Shown: positions 51,755-61,310 of the stretch, one piece after another
How positions within the stretch are numbered: the first letter of the stretch is position 1
Layout: each line of letters begins with the position of its first letter
Assembly (NCBI RefSeq): GCF_002294985.1
Contig: NZ_NSGE01000004.1
Coordinates: forward strand, 558,001-622,000
DNA from: Mesorhizobium sp. WSM3862
GTDB taxonomy: Bacteria > Pseudomonadota > Alphaproteobacteria > Rhizobiales > Rhizobiaceae
Direction of reading: 5' to 3'
DNA: 64,000 nt
The notes under the pieces: model-generated
What the model was told of the DNA's origin: nothing
The model's database searches: none
Seen by the model: only the letters and a program-made list of their open reading frames with translations
Translations under genes and position numbers: made by a program

Positions 51755-53128
51755 ATGGACATCGGATTTTCCTCGACTACCGAACTCGCGGCAGCAATTG
51801 CCCGGCGGAGAATCTCGGCCGTGGAGGCGCTCGATGCGCATCTGGCGCAGATCGACCGACATAACGAAGCACTGAACGCCGTCATCCTCCTCGACCGGGA
51901 AGGTGCGCTTCAGCGTGCCCGAGAAGCCGATGTGGCACTCGCCCGCAGCGCCGCGCTCGGCCCGCTGCACGGCGTGCCGTTCACGCTGAAGGATGCGCAC
52001 GAGACCGCTGGCATGAAGACGACGGTCGGCTTCCCGCCATTTGCCGACTACGTTCCCAAGCAGGACAGCCCTGTGGTTGCCAGGCTAAAGAGAGCCGGCG
52101 GCGTGCTGGTCGGCAAAACCAATGTCGCCACCATGCTGGGCGACTGGCAGTCTGACAATCCGCTGTTCGGCCGCACCTGCAACCCTTGGGATCCGTCGCG
52201 CACAGCGGGCGGCTCCAGCGGCGGCGCCGCCGCTGCGGTTGCTGCGGGCATGACGCCCTTCGAGGTCGGCACCGACATGCAGAGTTCCATCCGCTTGCCC
52301 GCCGCCTTTTGCGGCGTCCACGGCCTGAAGCCGACCGAGCATCGCGTCTCGCTGGCCGGCGCTTTTCCCGACCCGGGCGGCATTCCGCGCAGCGTCCGCT
52401 TGATGTCCTGTGTCGGGCCGATTGCTCGCAATCTGGAGGACCTGGCGCTGATTTACCGGATCATTGCCGGTCCGGACGGCGGCGATACCGATCTGGCGCC
52501 GGTGCCGGTTGATGCGATACCGACGCTCGAGCTGAAATCGCTGCGCATCGCCTTCGCCGGCACCTTCCGCAGCTTTCCGGTGGCCGCCGAGATCGGCGCC
52601 GCGGTCGAGAGATTGGCTGCTAGGCTGGCTTCCGCCGGCGCGCACGTCGAGGAAGCCAAACTGCCGAGGCTCGACCTGCATGATGATCTCGCCGAGGGCG
52701 GCAAGTTGATCGGCATGATGCTGGAGGCAGCGCAACCGGAACCGCCGGAACAGCCTGCGCCGGTGTCGCGCTGGTTCGCGGCGCTCGCTGGCCGCGACCG
52801 GTCGATCCTTGCCTGGGAGCGGTTCTTCGGAAGCTGCGATGCCTTGCTTTGCCCGGTCGCCATGACAACGGCCTTTCCGCACTGCAAGCCAGGCAGCGCG
52901 CTCAAGGTCGACGGCAAGGACGAGAGCTATTGGATGCTGCCGGCCTATGGCGCGGTCTTCAATTATTCCGGCCATCCGGCGCTGGCGATACCAGGCGGGC
53001 AGGACAGCAACGGGTTGCCCGTCGGCCTGCAACTGGTCGGCAAGCGCTGGTCGGAGGCGAGACTGCTCGCCGTCGCTGCGGCGATCGCGCCGCTGACCGA
53101 CGGGTTTCGCCGGCCGCCGGGCTACTGA
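51755..53128 (+). CDS. Amidase (amidase signature family)
   Basis: This 457-aa hydrolase of the amidase-signature family has Lys79 (GVPFTLKDAHET), the GGSSGGAAAAVAAG loop with the cis-Ser at 154/155, and the nucleophile Ser178 in VGTDMQSSIRLPAAFCG. The usual G-G before the nucleophile reads Q-S here, which alters the oxyanion region. The C-terminal NYSGHPALAIPGGQDSNGLP fits the family. Its substrate is unknown. The start ATG at 51755 has GGAG 9 nt upstream; an in-frame ATG at 51713 is possible. It overlaps the convergent amine oxidase gene by 7 bp. Confidence 0.9.
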   Translation: MDIGFSSTTELAAAIARRRISAVEALDAHLAQIDRHNEALNAVILLDREGALQRAREADVALARSAALGPLHGVPFTLKDAHETAGMKTTVGFPPFADYVPKQDSPVVARLKRAGGVLVGKTNVATMLGDWQSDNPLFGRTCNPWDPSRTAGGSSGGAAAAVAAGMTPFEVGTDMQSSIRLPAAFCGVHGLKPTEHRVSLAGAFPDPGGIPRSVRLMSCVGPIARNLEDLALIYRIIAGPDGGDTDLAPVPVDAIPTLELKSLRIAFAGTFRSFPVAAEIGAAVERLAARLASAGAHVEEAKLPRLDLHDDLAEGGKLIGMMLEAAQPEPPEQPAPVSRWFAALAGRDRSILAWERFFGSCDALLCPVAMTTAFPHCKPGSALKVDGKDESYWMLPAYGAVFNYSGHPALAIPGGQDSNGLPVGLQLVGKRWSEARLLAVAAAIAPLTDGFRRPPGY

Positions 53129-54195
53129 GCGAAGCGCGACAGCGCATAAGGCGCGAGCAATGGATCGCGCTCGCCATCGACGATTTCGCGGGCCGCAAAC
53201 AGGCCGATGGCGGGTGCCAGCGTGATGCCGGAATGGGTAACGGCGACATAGACGCCGCCTACGCCGTCGGCGCGGCTGACAATTGGGAAACCATCGATCG
53301 GAGTAGGACGATAGCCGACCGTATGGAAATCGTACTCCAGCCCGTCGGCGCCGCGCAGCATCGCTTTCACCGCTTCGAAAAGCTCAAGCGCGGTTGCCTC
53401 CGGGTTCTCGCCCGGATCGCCGCCGCCAAAATCCGAGCCCGCGATGATCCGGCCCTCGGCCGTCTGCCGCATATGCAGCCTCTCGGCCAGCACCAGGCCG
53501 TTGAGGAGTTTCCTGCAGGGTCGCGAATGCACGATCAGACCGGGCGGCGTCTTGATCGGCAACTGGACGCCTGCCGTCGCGGCGATCGCCGGGGCGCCGG
53601 CGCCGGCGGCGATCACCACCTCGTCGGCGGCGATGGTTTCACCCGCAACGACGACGCCGGTGAGCCTGCCGCCGGATAGAGTCAGTCTATCGACAGTCCC
53701 CGTAATGAGCCGCGCGCCGCACCGTTCGGCGTCCGCCAGCAGCGCCGTTGCGGTCGCGACCGGCTCGGCCACGCCTTCCTCGGCGACATGAAGCGCAAAA
53801 TCGGGAAGCTCGGTCAGGTTGGGCTCGATCCGCGCCGCCTGCTCGCGGCCGACCTGCTCGATGCCGTAGCCCCAGGACGAATGCTCGGCCGCATAGGCTT
53901 TGAGCTTGTCCGCCGGCAGGTCCCAGCACAGGCCGCCGCACCAGGCAAGCGGCAGGCCCGGCAGATCATTCGCCAAGCGTTTCCACTCGTTCATCGCCCG
54001 GATGCGCAGCCGGAAATAGGTCTCCGGATTGCCCCAGCTTGCGTTGATCCAGGCGAAGGAATTGGGCGTCGCGACGCCGCCGGCGCCGCTTGTCGAGACG
54101 ACCGTCACCCTCGCTCCAGCCTTCGCCAGATGCCAGGCGATCGATGCGCCGAGGATGCCGGCGCCGATGACGATGACTTGTTTTGCGCTGCTCAT
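53122..54195 (-). CDS. FAD-dependent amine/D-amino-acid oxidase-type oxidoreductase
   Basis: This 357-aa DAO-family flavoprotein has an N-terminal dinucleotide motif VIVIGAGILGASIAWHLAKA, GARVTVVSTSGAGGVATPNS, and a C-terminal FAD contact THSGITLAPAIGLFAAREIV. The YRPTPIDGFPIVSRADG stretch is typical of glycine/sarcosine-type oxidases. Substrate probably a secondary amine or D-amino acid, not determined. It ends 7 bp inside the convergent amidase gene. It is one of several amide/amine genes near the Lrp-type regulator. Confidence 0.9.
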   Translation of the reverse strand: MSSAKQVIVIGAGILGASIAWHLAKAGARVTVVSTSGAGGVATPNSFAWINASWGNPETYFRLRIRAMNEWKRLANDLPGLPLAWCGGLCWDLPADKLKAYAAEHSSWGYGIEQVGREQAARIEPNLTELPDFALHVAEEGVAEPVATATALLADAERCGARLITGTVDRLTLSGGRLTGVVVAGETIAADEVVIAAGAGAPAIAATAGVQLPIKTPPGLIVHSRPCRKLLNGLVLAERLHMRQTAEGRIIAGSDFGGGDPGENPEATALELFEAVKAMLRGADGLEYDFHTVGYRPTPIDGFPIVSRADGVGGVYVAVTHSGITLAPAIGLFAAREIVDGERDPLLAPYALSRFAQ

Positions 54196-54262
54196 GTCAT
54201 GACCTTCAGAGGAGATTTCCCCGTCATGCCATCGCGCCGGCCAGACCTCAAGCGAGAAGCGG

Positions 54263-56071
54263 CTAAGCGCCGCCCACCGCTATCTTCTGCGTCCCGACAA
54301 TCAGGCACTTCAGCTCTTCGCAGCGCCGCGTGAGCCGTGAAGAGTCGACCTTCTTCGCTAACGCCAACGCTGTGCCGAGTTCCAGCTCCGCGCCGGAACG
54401 ATCGCCGAGCTGAATGAGCAGCGCCGCGAGCGCAAGCCTCGCATCGGCGACATTGACCGGCGAGCCGACCTCGCTCCAGCGCGAGCATGCGGTCTGCAGC
54501 TCCCGAACAGCCTCGGTGAGGCGGCCTTCCCGTATGAAAAGTTCAGCCTTGGCCTCGGCGGTCAGCGCCCGGATGGAGGCCATCGGCCAGCGCTGCGGCT
54601 GGCTCTCCAGCTCGGCGATGACTTCTTTTGCGCGCTCGAGACGATTGGTGCGCGCCGCCACCTTGGCGAGAGTGGCAAGGACCATGCCTCGCCGCTGCAG
54701 CGTCGGCCAGCCGTTTCCGACCAGGGAGCGCTCGAGAGCGCTGAAGGCGGCCTCGGCCTGGCCTTGCTCCAGCTGCAGCAGCGCCAGGCCGGGCTGCGGA
54801 TCCCAGCCGGCGGCATGGGACGCCCGATAGGCTGTTTCCGCCTCGGTGAGATCTCCGGCAGCCAGATGAATGTCACCCAAGACACGCAGCGCATCGCCCG
54901 TCGCCCAGGGGGCGTCGACGGCGAGCTGGTCGAGCGCGGCACGTACCAGCGCCTCAGCCTCCTTCAGCGTGCCGTGAACGCCGAGCACTTCGGCGCGATG
55001 CAGCCGGCAGGAGCCCGACAGATCCTCAAGCCCGTGTCCCCTGCACCAGTCCTCATAGCCGAGGGTCCATTGGTTGGCCCTCGCCCAGTCGCCAAAATTC
55101 CGGCAGGCCCAAAGTATGTTGCAGTAGAGAATGCCGCCGACGACCGGGTCCACGTCGCTGGAGAGGCCGAGCGCGGCGGCGAAATCCTGGTCCTCCTGGC
55201 CGGATTTGGTCTCACCGAGGCAGAGCTTGAAAAAGCCGCGATAGATCAGCCCGAGCGACTCCACGACCGGATCTTCGAGATCCCTGCCAACCGCGAAAGC
55301 CTGTTCGGCAAGCGCCAGCGCCTGCTCCGGCTCGGCTTCCGCGCCCATGATGCGCGCTCCCATCCAGCACCACAGGCCGTGCTCCCTGCTGTCGGTTGCG
55401 CCATCGATCAGCTGCGCCGCCCGCTTGTGCCAGCCCTTGGCGACGGCAAGTTCCCCTCTCTCCAGATGAACCCTGGCCAGGCCGATTGCCGGGGACGCCG
55501 CTCGCAAGCGCTCGCCGGCCACGCCGTAGGCAGTCACCGCGCGCGCCAGAAGCGGGATGGCTTCAGCCGGGCGCCCCATGCACTCCAGCGCAAGTGCCCA
55601 TTCCTCGAGATCGGCCGTCAGCAGCTCGCCAGCGGCCTCCGCTTCGCTAAAGCAGGCCGCGGCCTCGTGCCATTTCCTGGCAGCAACAGCCGCGCGCGCC
55701 GACAGAATAGGCGAACCGGGGCTCCAAGGCTTGCCGCCCGCGCCGGCCGGCCCGTTCGCCGAAATGGGCGGCTGGTCGAGGCAAATCCGGTAGCCGAAGC
55801 GGGGCAGGTTGCGCAGCGCCGTTTCCATGCCGCCCTGGCGAAGAACGCCGCGGGCAAGGCTTGCCACGCGCTGCAACGAAGCTTCCGTCACCGTCACGCC
55901 CGGCCATAGCGTTTCAAGCAATTCGTCTTTGCTCATGGCCCGGTCCCGGTGCCGCAGCAGGATGGCGAGGAAATCGAAGACCAGGGGCTGCACCTCGATC
56001 TCGCTTCCGGCGAGACGGAGGGCGCGAGCGTCCTCGTTAAGCTCGAAGTCGCCGAAGCAATAAGTTCCCAT
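54263..56071 (-). CDS. Winged-helix transcriptional regulator with TPR-like repeats
   Basis: This 602-aa cytoplasmic protein has an OmpR/CadC-type winged helix at residues 1-100 (YCFGDFELNEDARALRLAGS, LLRHRDRAMSKDELLETLWP, PRFGYRICLDQPP) followed by about 480 residues of TPR-like helices, with no receiver domain and no membrane segment. This layout is found in many rhizobial regulators; ligand and target are unknown. The start ATG at 56071 has AGGA 9 nt upstream and fits the domain start; a longer frame to 56674 would cover the divergent DUF4242 gene and is rejected. It probably controls that gene across the 204-bp gap. Confidence 0.85.
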   Translation of the reverse strand: MGTYCFGDFELNEDARALRLAGSEIEVQPLVFDFLAILLRHRDRAMSKDELLETLWPGVTVTEASLQRVASLARGVLRQGGMETALRNLPRFGYRICLDQPPISANGPAGAGGKPWSPGSPILSARAAVAARKWHEAAACFSEAEAAGELLTADLEEWALALECMGRPAEAIPLLARAVTAYGVAGERLRAASPAIGLARVHLERGELAVAKGWHKRAAQLIDGATDSREHGLWCWMGARIMGAEAEPEQALALAEQAFAVGRDLEDPVVESLGLIYRGFFKLCLGETKSGQEDQDFAAALGLSSDVDPVVGGILYCNILWACRNFGDWARANQWTLGYEDWCRGHGLEDLSGSCRLHRAEVLGVHGTLKEAEALVRAALDQLAVDAPWATGDALRVLGDIHLAAGDLTEAETAYRASHAAGWDPQPGLALLQLEQGQAEAAFSALERSLVGNGWPTLQRRGMVLATLAKVAARTNRLERAKEVIAELESQPQRWPMASIRALTAEAKAELFIREGRLTEAVRELQTACSRWSEVGSPVNVADARLALAALLIQLGDRSGAELELGTALALAKKVDSSRLTRRCEELKCLIVGTQKIAVGGA

Positions 56072-56275
56072 CGGCAGCAATCCTGTGACGGCAGTAGGCA
56101 AAGGATCGGAAGAAGATAAGGACGGCGTAAGGACTGTCGGCCGCCTCTTGCGCAATTCTCCGTCTGCCCGGCGAGCCATGCTGCAGTTTAGCTCAGCGGC
56201 CCCGGGAATGTCACCGGCATCGAATCTGGTCGAGCGTCCGGAGGCATTTGAACCCAAGATCAAGGAGATTGCGAA

Positions 56276-56557
56276 ATGCAGAAATACATCATCGAACGTG
56301 AAATTCCCAAGGTCGGCACCTTCGAGCGCGAGCAGCTTCGCGACGCCTCCAAGGCCTCGAACGCCATTCTCGCCGAGCTCGGCCCGGACATTCAGTGGGT
56401 CGAATCCTTCGTCGCGGACGACAAGACCTTTTGCGTCTACCTCGCCAAGGACGAGGCCATCATTCAGCGCCACGCCAAGATGAGCGGCTTCCCGGCCACC
56501 AAGATCACGCAGGTGAAGCGCCTGTTCGATCCGACGACGGCATACGCCGCCGCCTGA
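56276..56557 (+). CDS. DUF4242 domain-containing protein
   Basis: This 93-aa ferredoxin-like-fold protein matches the DUF4242 family: MQKYIIEREIPKVGTFEREQ, GPDIQWVESFVADDKTFCVY and YLAKDEAIIQRHAKMSGFPA. A Streptomyces relative binds nickel, but the role of the family is unclear. AAGGAG lies a few bases upstream of the ATG. It is divergent from the winged-helix/TPR regulator and is followed by a hairpin at 56635. Confidence 0.85.
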   Translation: MQKYIIEREIPKVGTFEREQLRDASKASNAILAELGPDIQWVESFVADDKTFCVYLAKDEAIIQRHAKMSGFPATKITQVKRLFDPTTAYAAA

Positions 56558-56634
56558 CGGAGGGATCGACCGTGAAGTGCCTTGCAGGCGAGCTGCGAGC
56601 ACGATCGATCCTGATCTTCTGTCGGCCAAACCTT

Positions 56635-56660
56635 CGGGAGGGCCAGTCTGGGCCCTCCCG
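56635..56660 (+). terminator. Hairpin terminator candidate
   Basis: CGGGAGGGCC (56635-56644) pairs with GGCCCTCCCG (56651-56660) around a 6-nt loop. Only a short T-rich stretch (ATTTCATCATT) follows, so termination may be partial. It separates the DUF4242 and DUF1127 genes. Confidence 0.65.
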
Positions 56661-56691
56661 ATTTCATCATTCAAACAGAGGAGGATAAACC

Positions 56692-56934
56692 ATGACCATC
56701 CTTGGACAGGAGCTTGCGGCCAACCACTCCGCGCTCGGACGGTTCCTCGTTGCGATCTTCGTAATCTGCCGTTCCGGCGGAGGCGTGCTTGCGCGCATCC
56801 TGCGAAATCGCAGGGGTCGGGCCACGCTGGACGAATTGCCGGACTATCTGCTGCGCGACATCGGCATCGAACGGGCGGAGATACGTTTAGCTACCCGGTT
56901 GGGCCGCCAGGACCGTCATCGCGAGCGAACCTGA
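56692..56934 (+). CDS. DUF1127 domain-containing protein
   Basis: This 80-aa protein has a C-terminal DUF1127 segment (LDELPDYLLRDIGIERAEIR), a short Arg-rich motif seen in many small rhizobial proteins; such proteins can bind RNA or affect phosphate and carbon metabolism in some species. The N-terminal half (MTILGQELAANHSALGRFLV) is less typical. GAGGA lies about 9 nt before the ATG. It follows the DUF4242 gene and hairpin and precedes prfC. Confidence 0.85.
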   Translation: MTILGQELAANHSALGRFLVAIFVICRSGGGVLARILRNRRGRATLDELPDYLLRDIGIERAEIRLATRLGRQDRHRERT

Positions 56935-57057
56935 ACGGCCTAAGGTTCCTGTCAGGCCACATCGACTACGCTGTTCGGCCGTGCCGGTCTGCCCGAAACT
57001 GTCGACACGCCCAAAATGCGCTGCTAGAAGCCCGCGCCACAGACAGGATTCCAAAAA

Positions 57058-58650
57058 TTGGCAGAAGACATCGAACAGGCGGTTTCGCGCCGCCGCACTT
57101 TCGCGATCATCGCCCACCCCGATGCCGGCAAGACCACGCTCACCGAAAAGCTGCTTCTGTTCGGCGGCGCCATCCAGCTTGCCGGCGAGGTCAAGGCCAA
57201 GAAAGATCGCATCCAGACCCGGTCCGACTGGATGAAGATCGAGCGCGAGCGCGGCATCTCGGTCGTCACCTCGGTGATGACCTTCGAATATGACGACAAC
57301 GTCTTCAACCTGCTCGACACGCCCGGCCATGAGGATTTCGCCGACGACACCTACCGCACGCTCTCTGCGGTGGATTCGGCCGTCATGGTCATCGACGCCG
57401 CCAAGGGCATCGAGCCGCGCACGCTGAAACTGTTCGAGGTCTGCCGGCTGCGCGACATCCCGATCATCACCTTCGTCAACAAGATGGACCGCGAGAGCCG
57501 CGATCCCTTCGAAATCCTCGACGAGATCGAGCAGAAGCTGGCGCTGGACACGGCACCGGTTACTTGGCCGATCGGCCGCGGCAAGACCTTTTCCGGCACC
57601 TATCACCTGGCGCAGAACGCGGTGCGCCGGAGCGATGACGAGAAGGAGCGCACGCCCGTCAACGGCCCGGATTCCAACCGCGTCGCCGGGCTTTTGCCGG
57701 AAAACGAGCGCAACGACTTCATCGAGGAACTGGAGCTCGCGCGGGAAGCGTGCAGACCCCTCGACATCGACGCCTTCCGCGAAGGCCATCTGACGCCGGT
57801 CTATTTCGGCTCGGCGCTGCGCAATTACGGCGTGCGCGACCTGATCGAGGCGCTCGGCGCCTACGGGCCGCCGCCGCGGGCCCAGGCAGCCGATGAACGC
57901 ACGGTCGAGGCGACGGAGGGGAAGATGACCTCCTTCGTCTTCAAGATCCAGGCCAACATGGACCCCAACCATCGCGACCGCATCGCGTTCGTCCGCGTCT
58001 GCTCCGGCAAGCTGGAGCGCGGCATGAAGGCCAAGCTGGTGCGCACCGGCAAACCGATGAGCCTCTCGGCGCCGCAATTCTTCTTCGCCCGCACCCGCGT
58101 CACCGCCGACGAGGCCTTCGCCGGCGACGTCGTCGGCATTCCCAATCACGGCACGCTGCGCATCGGCGACACGCTGACCGAGGGCGAGGAGATCCTGTTC
58201 CGCGGCGTGCCGAACTTCGCGCCGGAAATCCTGCGCCGTGTCCGCCTCGGCGATGCGATGAAAGCCAAGAAGCTGAAGGAAGCGCTGCATCAGATGGCCG
58301 AGGAGGGCGTCGTGCAGCTGTTCTCGCCTGAGGACGGCTCGCCGGCCATCGTCGGCGTTGTCGGCGCGCTGCAGCTCGATGTGCTGAAGGAGCGGCTTAA
58401 CATCGAATACACGCTGCCGGTGGATTTCGAGATGTCGCGCTTCTCCGTCTGCCGCTGGATCTCGGCCGACGACAGGACGGATGTCCAGCGCTTTATCGAG
58501 GCGCATCGCGGCGACATCGCCCGCGACCTCGACAACGATCCTGTCTTCCTCGCCCAGCACGCCTTCTCGCTCAACTACGAGGCCGAGCGCTGGAAAGCGA
58601 TCCGCTTCGCCGCGGTCAAGGACTATCAGGTCCGCGACAAGGCGGCGTGA
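57058..58650 (+). CDS. prfC: Peptide chain release factor 3
   Basis: This 530-aa GTPase removes RF1/RF2 from the ribosome after termination. The G1 motif is AHPDAGKTTLTEK, the switch region ERERGISVVTSVM, G3 is DTPGHEDFADDTYR and G4 is FVNKMDRESRDPFE; the RF3-specific domain III follows. The length agrees with E. coli RF3 (529). The start is TTG at 57058 with AGGA 9 nt upstream, the only start consistent with the family N-terminus. It converges with the VOC gene across a tandem repeat. Confidence 0.96.
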   Translation: MAEDIEQAVSRRRTFAIIAHPDAGKTTLTEKLLLFGGAIQLAGEVKAKKDRIQTRSDWMKIERERGISVVTSVMTFEYDDNVFNLLDTPGHEDFADDTYRTLSAVDSAVMVIDAAKGIEPRTLKLFEVCRLRDIPIITFVNKMDRESRDPFEILDEIEQKLALDTAPVTWPIGRGKTFSGTYHLAQNAVRRSDDEKERTPVNGPDSNRVAGLLPENERNDFIEELELAREACRPLDIDAFREGHLTPVYFGSALRNYGVRDLIEALGAYGPPPRAQAADERTVEATEGKMTSFVFKIQANMDPNHRDRIAFVRVCSGKLERGMKAKLVRTGKPMSLSAPQFFFARTRVTADEAFAGDVVGIPNHGTLRIGDTLTEGEEILFRGVPNFAPEILRRVRLGDAMKAKKLKEALHQMAEEGVVQLFSPEDGSPAIVGVVGALQLDVLKERLNIEYTLPVDFEMSRFSVCRWISADDRTDVQRFIEAHRGDIARDLDNDPVFLAQHAFSLNYEAERWKAIRFAAVKDYQVRDKAA

Positions 58651-58655
58651 TTGTG

Positions 58656-58722
58656 GTGAATAGTGAATAGTGAATAGTGAATAGTAGTCGGGCATCCTCA
58701 CCATTTACCATTCACTATTCAC
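58656..58722. repeat. Tandem heptamer (GTGAATA)4 with inverted partner
   Basis: GTGAATA is repeated four times in a row (58656-58683), followed by a 27-nt segment and the inverted TTCACTATTCAC (58711-58722). The two parts can pair as a hairpin. It fills the gap between the convergent prfC and VOC genes and could end both transcripts; copy number may vary by slippage. Confidence 0.85.
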
Positions 58723-58728
58723 GCGTAA

Positions 58729-59199
58729 TCACCCCTTCGCCGCTTCCTCGATCGTGGCGATGTCGATCTTGCCCATCTGCATCATCGCCGACATCACGCG
58801 CCCGGCCTTCGCTCTGTCGGGGTCCTGAAGCAGGCGCGGCAGCTGCTCCGGCACGACCTGCCAGGAAACGCCGAACTTGTCCTTCAGCCAGCTGCAGCGC
58901 CCCGGTTCGCCGCCGCCTTCGGTGAGTCTGGCCCAGAAATAATCGACTTCCTCCTGCGTTTTGCAGTCGATCGACAGCGACATCGCCTCGGTGAACTTGT
59001 ATTGCGGTCCTCCGTTGAGGGCTTGGAACTGTACCCCGTCGAGCTCGAACGAGGCGACCAGCACCTGGCCTTCCTGGGGATGGCCCTTGGGCCAGCGCGT
59101 GACGCTCAGCACCTTCGAATTCTTGAAGATGGCGACGTAGTGGTTCATGGCCTCCTCGGCCTGGCCGTCGAACCAAAGGAAGGTGGTGATCTTCTGCAT
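58729..59199 (-). CDS. PhnB-like/VOC superfamily protein
   Basis: This 156-aa protein has the VOC-like '3-demethylubiquinone-9 3-methyltransferase' (PhnB) fold, with ITTFLWFDGQAEEAMNHYVA, FELDGVQFQALNGGPQYKFT, SLSIDCKTQEEVDYFWARLT and LKDKFGVSWQVVPEQLPRLL. Members are not confirmed methyltransferases, so the function is unknown. The start ATG at 59199 has GGAG 8 nt upstream; a longer frame upstream to 59445 is not conserved. Confidence 0.9.
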   Translation of the reverse strand: MQKITTFLWFDGQAEEAMNHYVAIFKNSKVLSVTRWPKGHPQEGQVLVASFELDGVQFQALNGGPQYKFTEAMSLSIDCKTQEEVDYFWARLTEGGGEPGRCSWLKDKFGVSWQVVPEQLPRLLQDPDRAKAGRVMSAMMQMGKIDIATIEEAAKG

Positions 59200-59455
59200 A
59201 TCTTGCTCCTCCGACTTGTTCAGGTTGGCTCCATCATCAAACGGCGCGCCGGGAATTTGGCGCGGCTTCCGTGCCGTCTGCCTCAAGGACGGCTCGGCGC
59301 GGCACGATCCGACAGCATTTTTCAAATTTCCTGAAGAATCGTGGCGCAGCGCAAAATTGTGGCAAGGGCGGACCTTGGCCGCTATAACCGCTGCCGACTG
59401 AAATACAGCGCCGCCGCGCCACGCTTGAGCGCCGCCAGCCATCAAGGAAATACCG

Positions 59456-61300
59456 ATGCCCGCCTACCGTTCCCGCACCACCACCCATGGCCGCAACATG
59501 GCCGGCGCCCGTGGCCTGTGGCGTGCCACCGGCATGAAGGACAGTGATTTCGGCAAGCCGATCATTGCGGTGGTCAATTCCTTCACCCAGTTCGTGCCGG
59601 GCCATGTGCACCTGAAGGATCTCGGCCAGATCGTCGCGCGCGAGATCGAGAAGGCCGGCGGCGTCGCCAAGGAGTTCAACACCATCGCCGTCGATGACGG
59701 CATCGCCATGGGTCACGACGGCATGCTCTATTCGCTCCCGTCGCGCGAGCTGATCGCCGATTCCGTCGAATACATGGTCAATGCGCACTGCGCCGACGCC
59801 ATGGTCTGCATCTCCAACTGCGACAAGATAACGCCCGGCATGCTGATGGCCTCGCTACGCCTCAACATCCCGACCGTTTTCGTCTCCGGCGGCCCGATGG
59901 AAGCCGGCAAGGTGGTGCTGGGCGGCAAGGCGCAGGCGCTCGACCTCGTCGACGCCATGGTGGCCGCGGCCGACGACCGAATTTCAGATGAGGACGTCAA
60001 GGTGATCGAGCGCTCGGCCTGCCCGACCTGCGGCTCCTGCTCGGGCATGTTCACGGCGAACTCGATGAACTGCCTGACCGAAGCGTTGGGTCTCTCGCTG
60101 CCCGGCAACGGCTCGACTTTGGCCACCCATGCCGATCGCAAGCGGCTGTTCGTCGAGGCAGGCCATCTGATCGTCGATCTTGCGCAGCGCTATTACGAGC
60201 AGGAGGACGACAGCGCGCTGCCGCGCAGCATCGCCTCCAAGGGGGCCTTCGAAAACGCCATGGCGCTCGACATCGCCATGGGCGGCTCGACCAACACGGT
60301 GCTGCACATCCTGGCTGCCGCGCATGAGGGCGAGGTCGACTTCACCATGGAGGATATCGACCGGCTGTCGCGCAAAGTGCCGGTGCTTTGCAAGGTGGCG
60401 CCGGCCAAGTCCGACGTGCACATGGAGGATGTTCACCGCGCCGGCGGCATCATGGCGATCCTCGGCCAGCTCGACCAGGCCGGGCTGATCAACCGCGATC
60501 TGCCGACAGTCCACACCGCAACGCTGGGCGAAGCGCTCGACCATTGGGACATCGCCCGCACTTCCGCAGAGAATGTGCGCGAGTTCTTCCGCGCCGCGCC
60601 CGGCGGCGTGCCGACGCAGGTCGCCTTCAGCCAGGATCGCCGCTGGGAGGATCTCGACACGAACCGCGAGACGGGCGTCATTCGCTCGGCCAAGACGCCA
60701 TTCTCGAAGGATGGCGGCCTCGCCGTGTTGAAGGGCAATCTGGCGCTCGACGGCTGCATCGTGAAGACGGCCAGCGTCGACGAGTCGATCCTGAAATTCA
60801 CCGGTCCGGCCCGCGTCTTCGAAAGCCAGGACGCTTCCGTCAAGGCGATCCTGGGCAACGAGATCAAGGCGGGCGACATCGTCGTCATCCGCTATGAGGG
60901 ACCGCGCGGCGGCCCCGGCATGCAGGAGATGCTCTACCCGACCAGCTATCTGAAGTCGAAGGGCCTCGGCAAGGCCTGCGCGCTGATCACCGACGGCCGC
61001 TTCTCCGGCGGCACGTCGGGTCTGTCGATCGGCCACGTCTCGCCGGAAGCCGCCGAGGGCGGGCTGATCGGCCTGGTTCAGGAAGGCGACACGATCGAGA
61101 TCGACATCCCCAACCGCAAGATCCATCTCGCCGTCAGCGAAGCCGAGCTCGACGCCCGCCGCAAGGCTATGGCGGCCAAGGGCGCGGATGCCTGGAAGCC
61201 TGAGGAAAAGCGCAAGCGCAAGGTGACGACCGCTTTGCGCGCCTATGCCGCCTTCGCCACCAGCGCCGACAAAGGTGCTGTCAGGAAAGTGCCGGAATAG
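59456..61300 (+). CDS. ilvD: Dihydroxy-acid dehydratase
   Basis: This 614-aa Fe-S dehydratase catalyses the fourth step of valine and isoleucine synthesis. Motifs include [33 protein letters not shown], the Cys-containing [17 protein letters not shown] and [20 protein letters not shown], and the C-terminal [20 protein letters not shown]. The length matches E. coli IlvD (616). It stands alone on its strand; the 256-bp gap before it, shared with the divergent PhnB-like gene, shows no clear leader-peptide attenuator. Confidence 0.97.
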   Translation: MPAYRSRTTTHGRNMAGARGLWRATGMKDSDFGKPIIAVVNSFTQFVPGHVHLKDLGQIVAREIEKAGGVAKEFNTIAVDDGIAMGHDGMLYSLPSRELIADSVEYMVNAHCADAMVCISNCDKITPGMLMASLRLNIPTVFVSGGPMEAGKVVLGGKAQALDLVDAMVAAADDRISDEDVKVIERSACPTCGSCSGMFTANSMNCLTEALGLSLPGNGSTLATHADRKRLFVEAGHLIVDLAQRYYEQEDDSALPRSIASKGAFENAMALDIAMGGSTNTVLHILAAAHEGEVDFTMEDIDRLSRKVPVLCKVAPAKSDVHMEDVHRAGGIMAILGQLDQAGLINRDLPTVHTATLGEALDHWDIARTSAENVREFFRAAPGGVPTQVAFSQDRRWEDLDTNRETGVIRSAKTPFSKDGGLAVLKGNLALDGCIVKTASVDESILKFTGPARVFESQDASVKAILGNEIKAGDIVVIRYEGPRGGPGMQEMLYPTSYLKSKGLGKACALITDGRFSGGTSGLSIGHVSPEAAEGGLIGLVQEGDTIEIDIPNRKIHLAVSEAELDARRKAMAAKGADAWKPEEKRKRKVTTALRAYAAFATSADKGAVRKVPE

Positions 61301-61310
61301 GGCCGACCGC

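Noticed and set aside
56072..56674. N-terminal extension of the winged-helix/TPR regulator
   Set aside because: The extension lies antisense to the DUF4242 gene, while the domain starts naturally at the ATG at 56071 with a ribosome site.
59200..59455. Leader-peptide attenuator or riboswitch upstream of ilvD
   Set aside because: No run of Ile/Val/Leu codons and no convincing terminator/antiterminator pair is visible in this gap.
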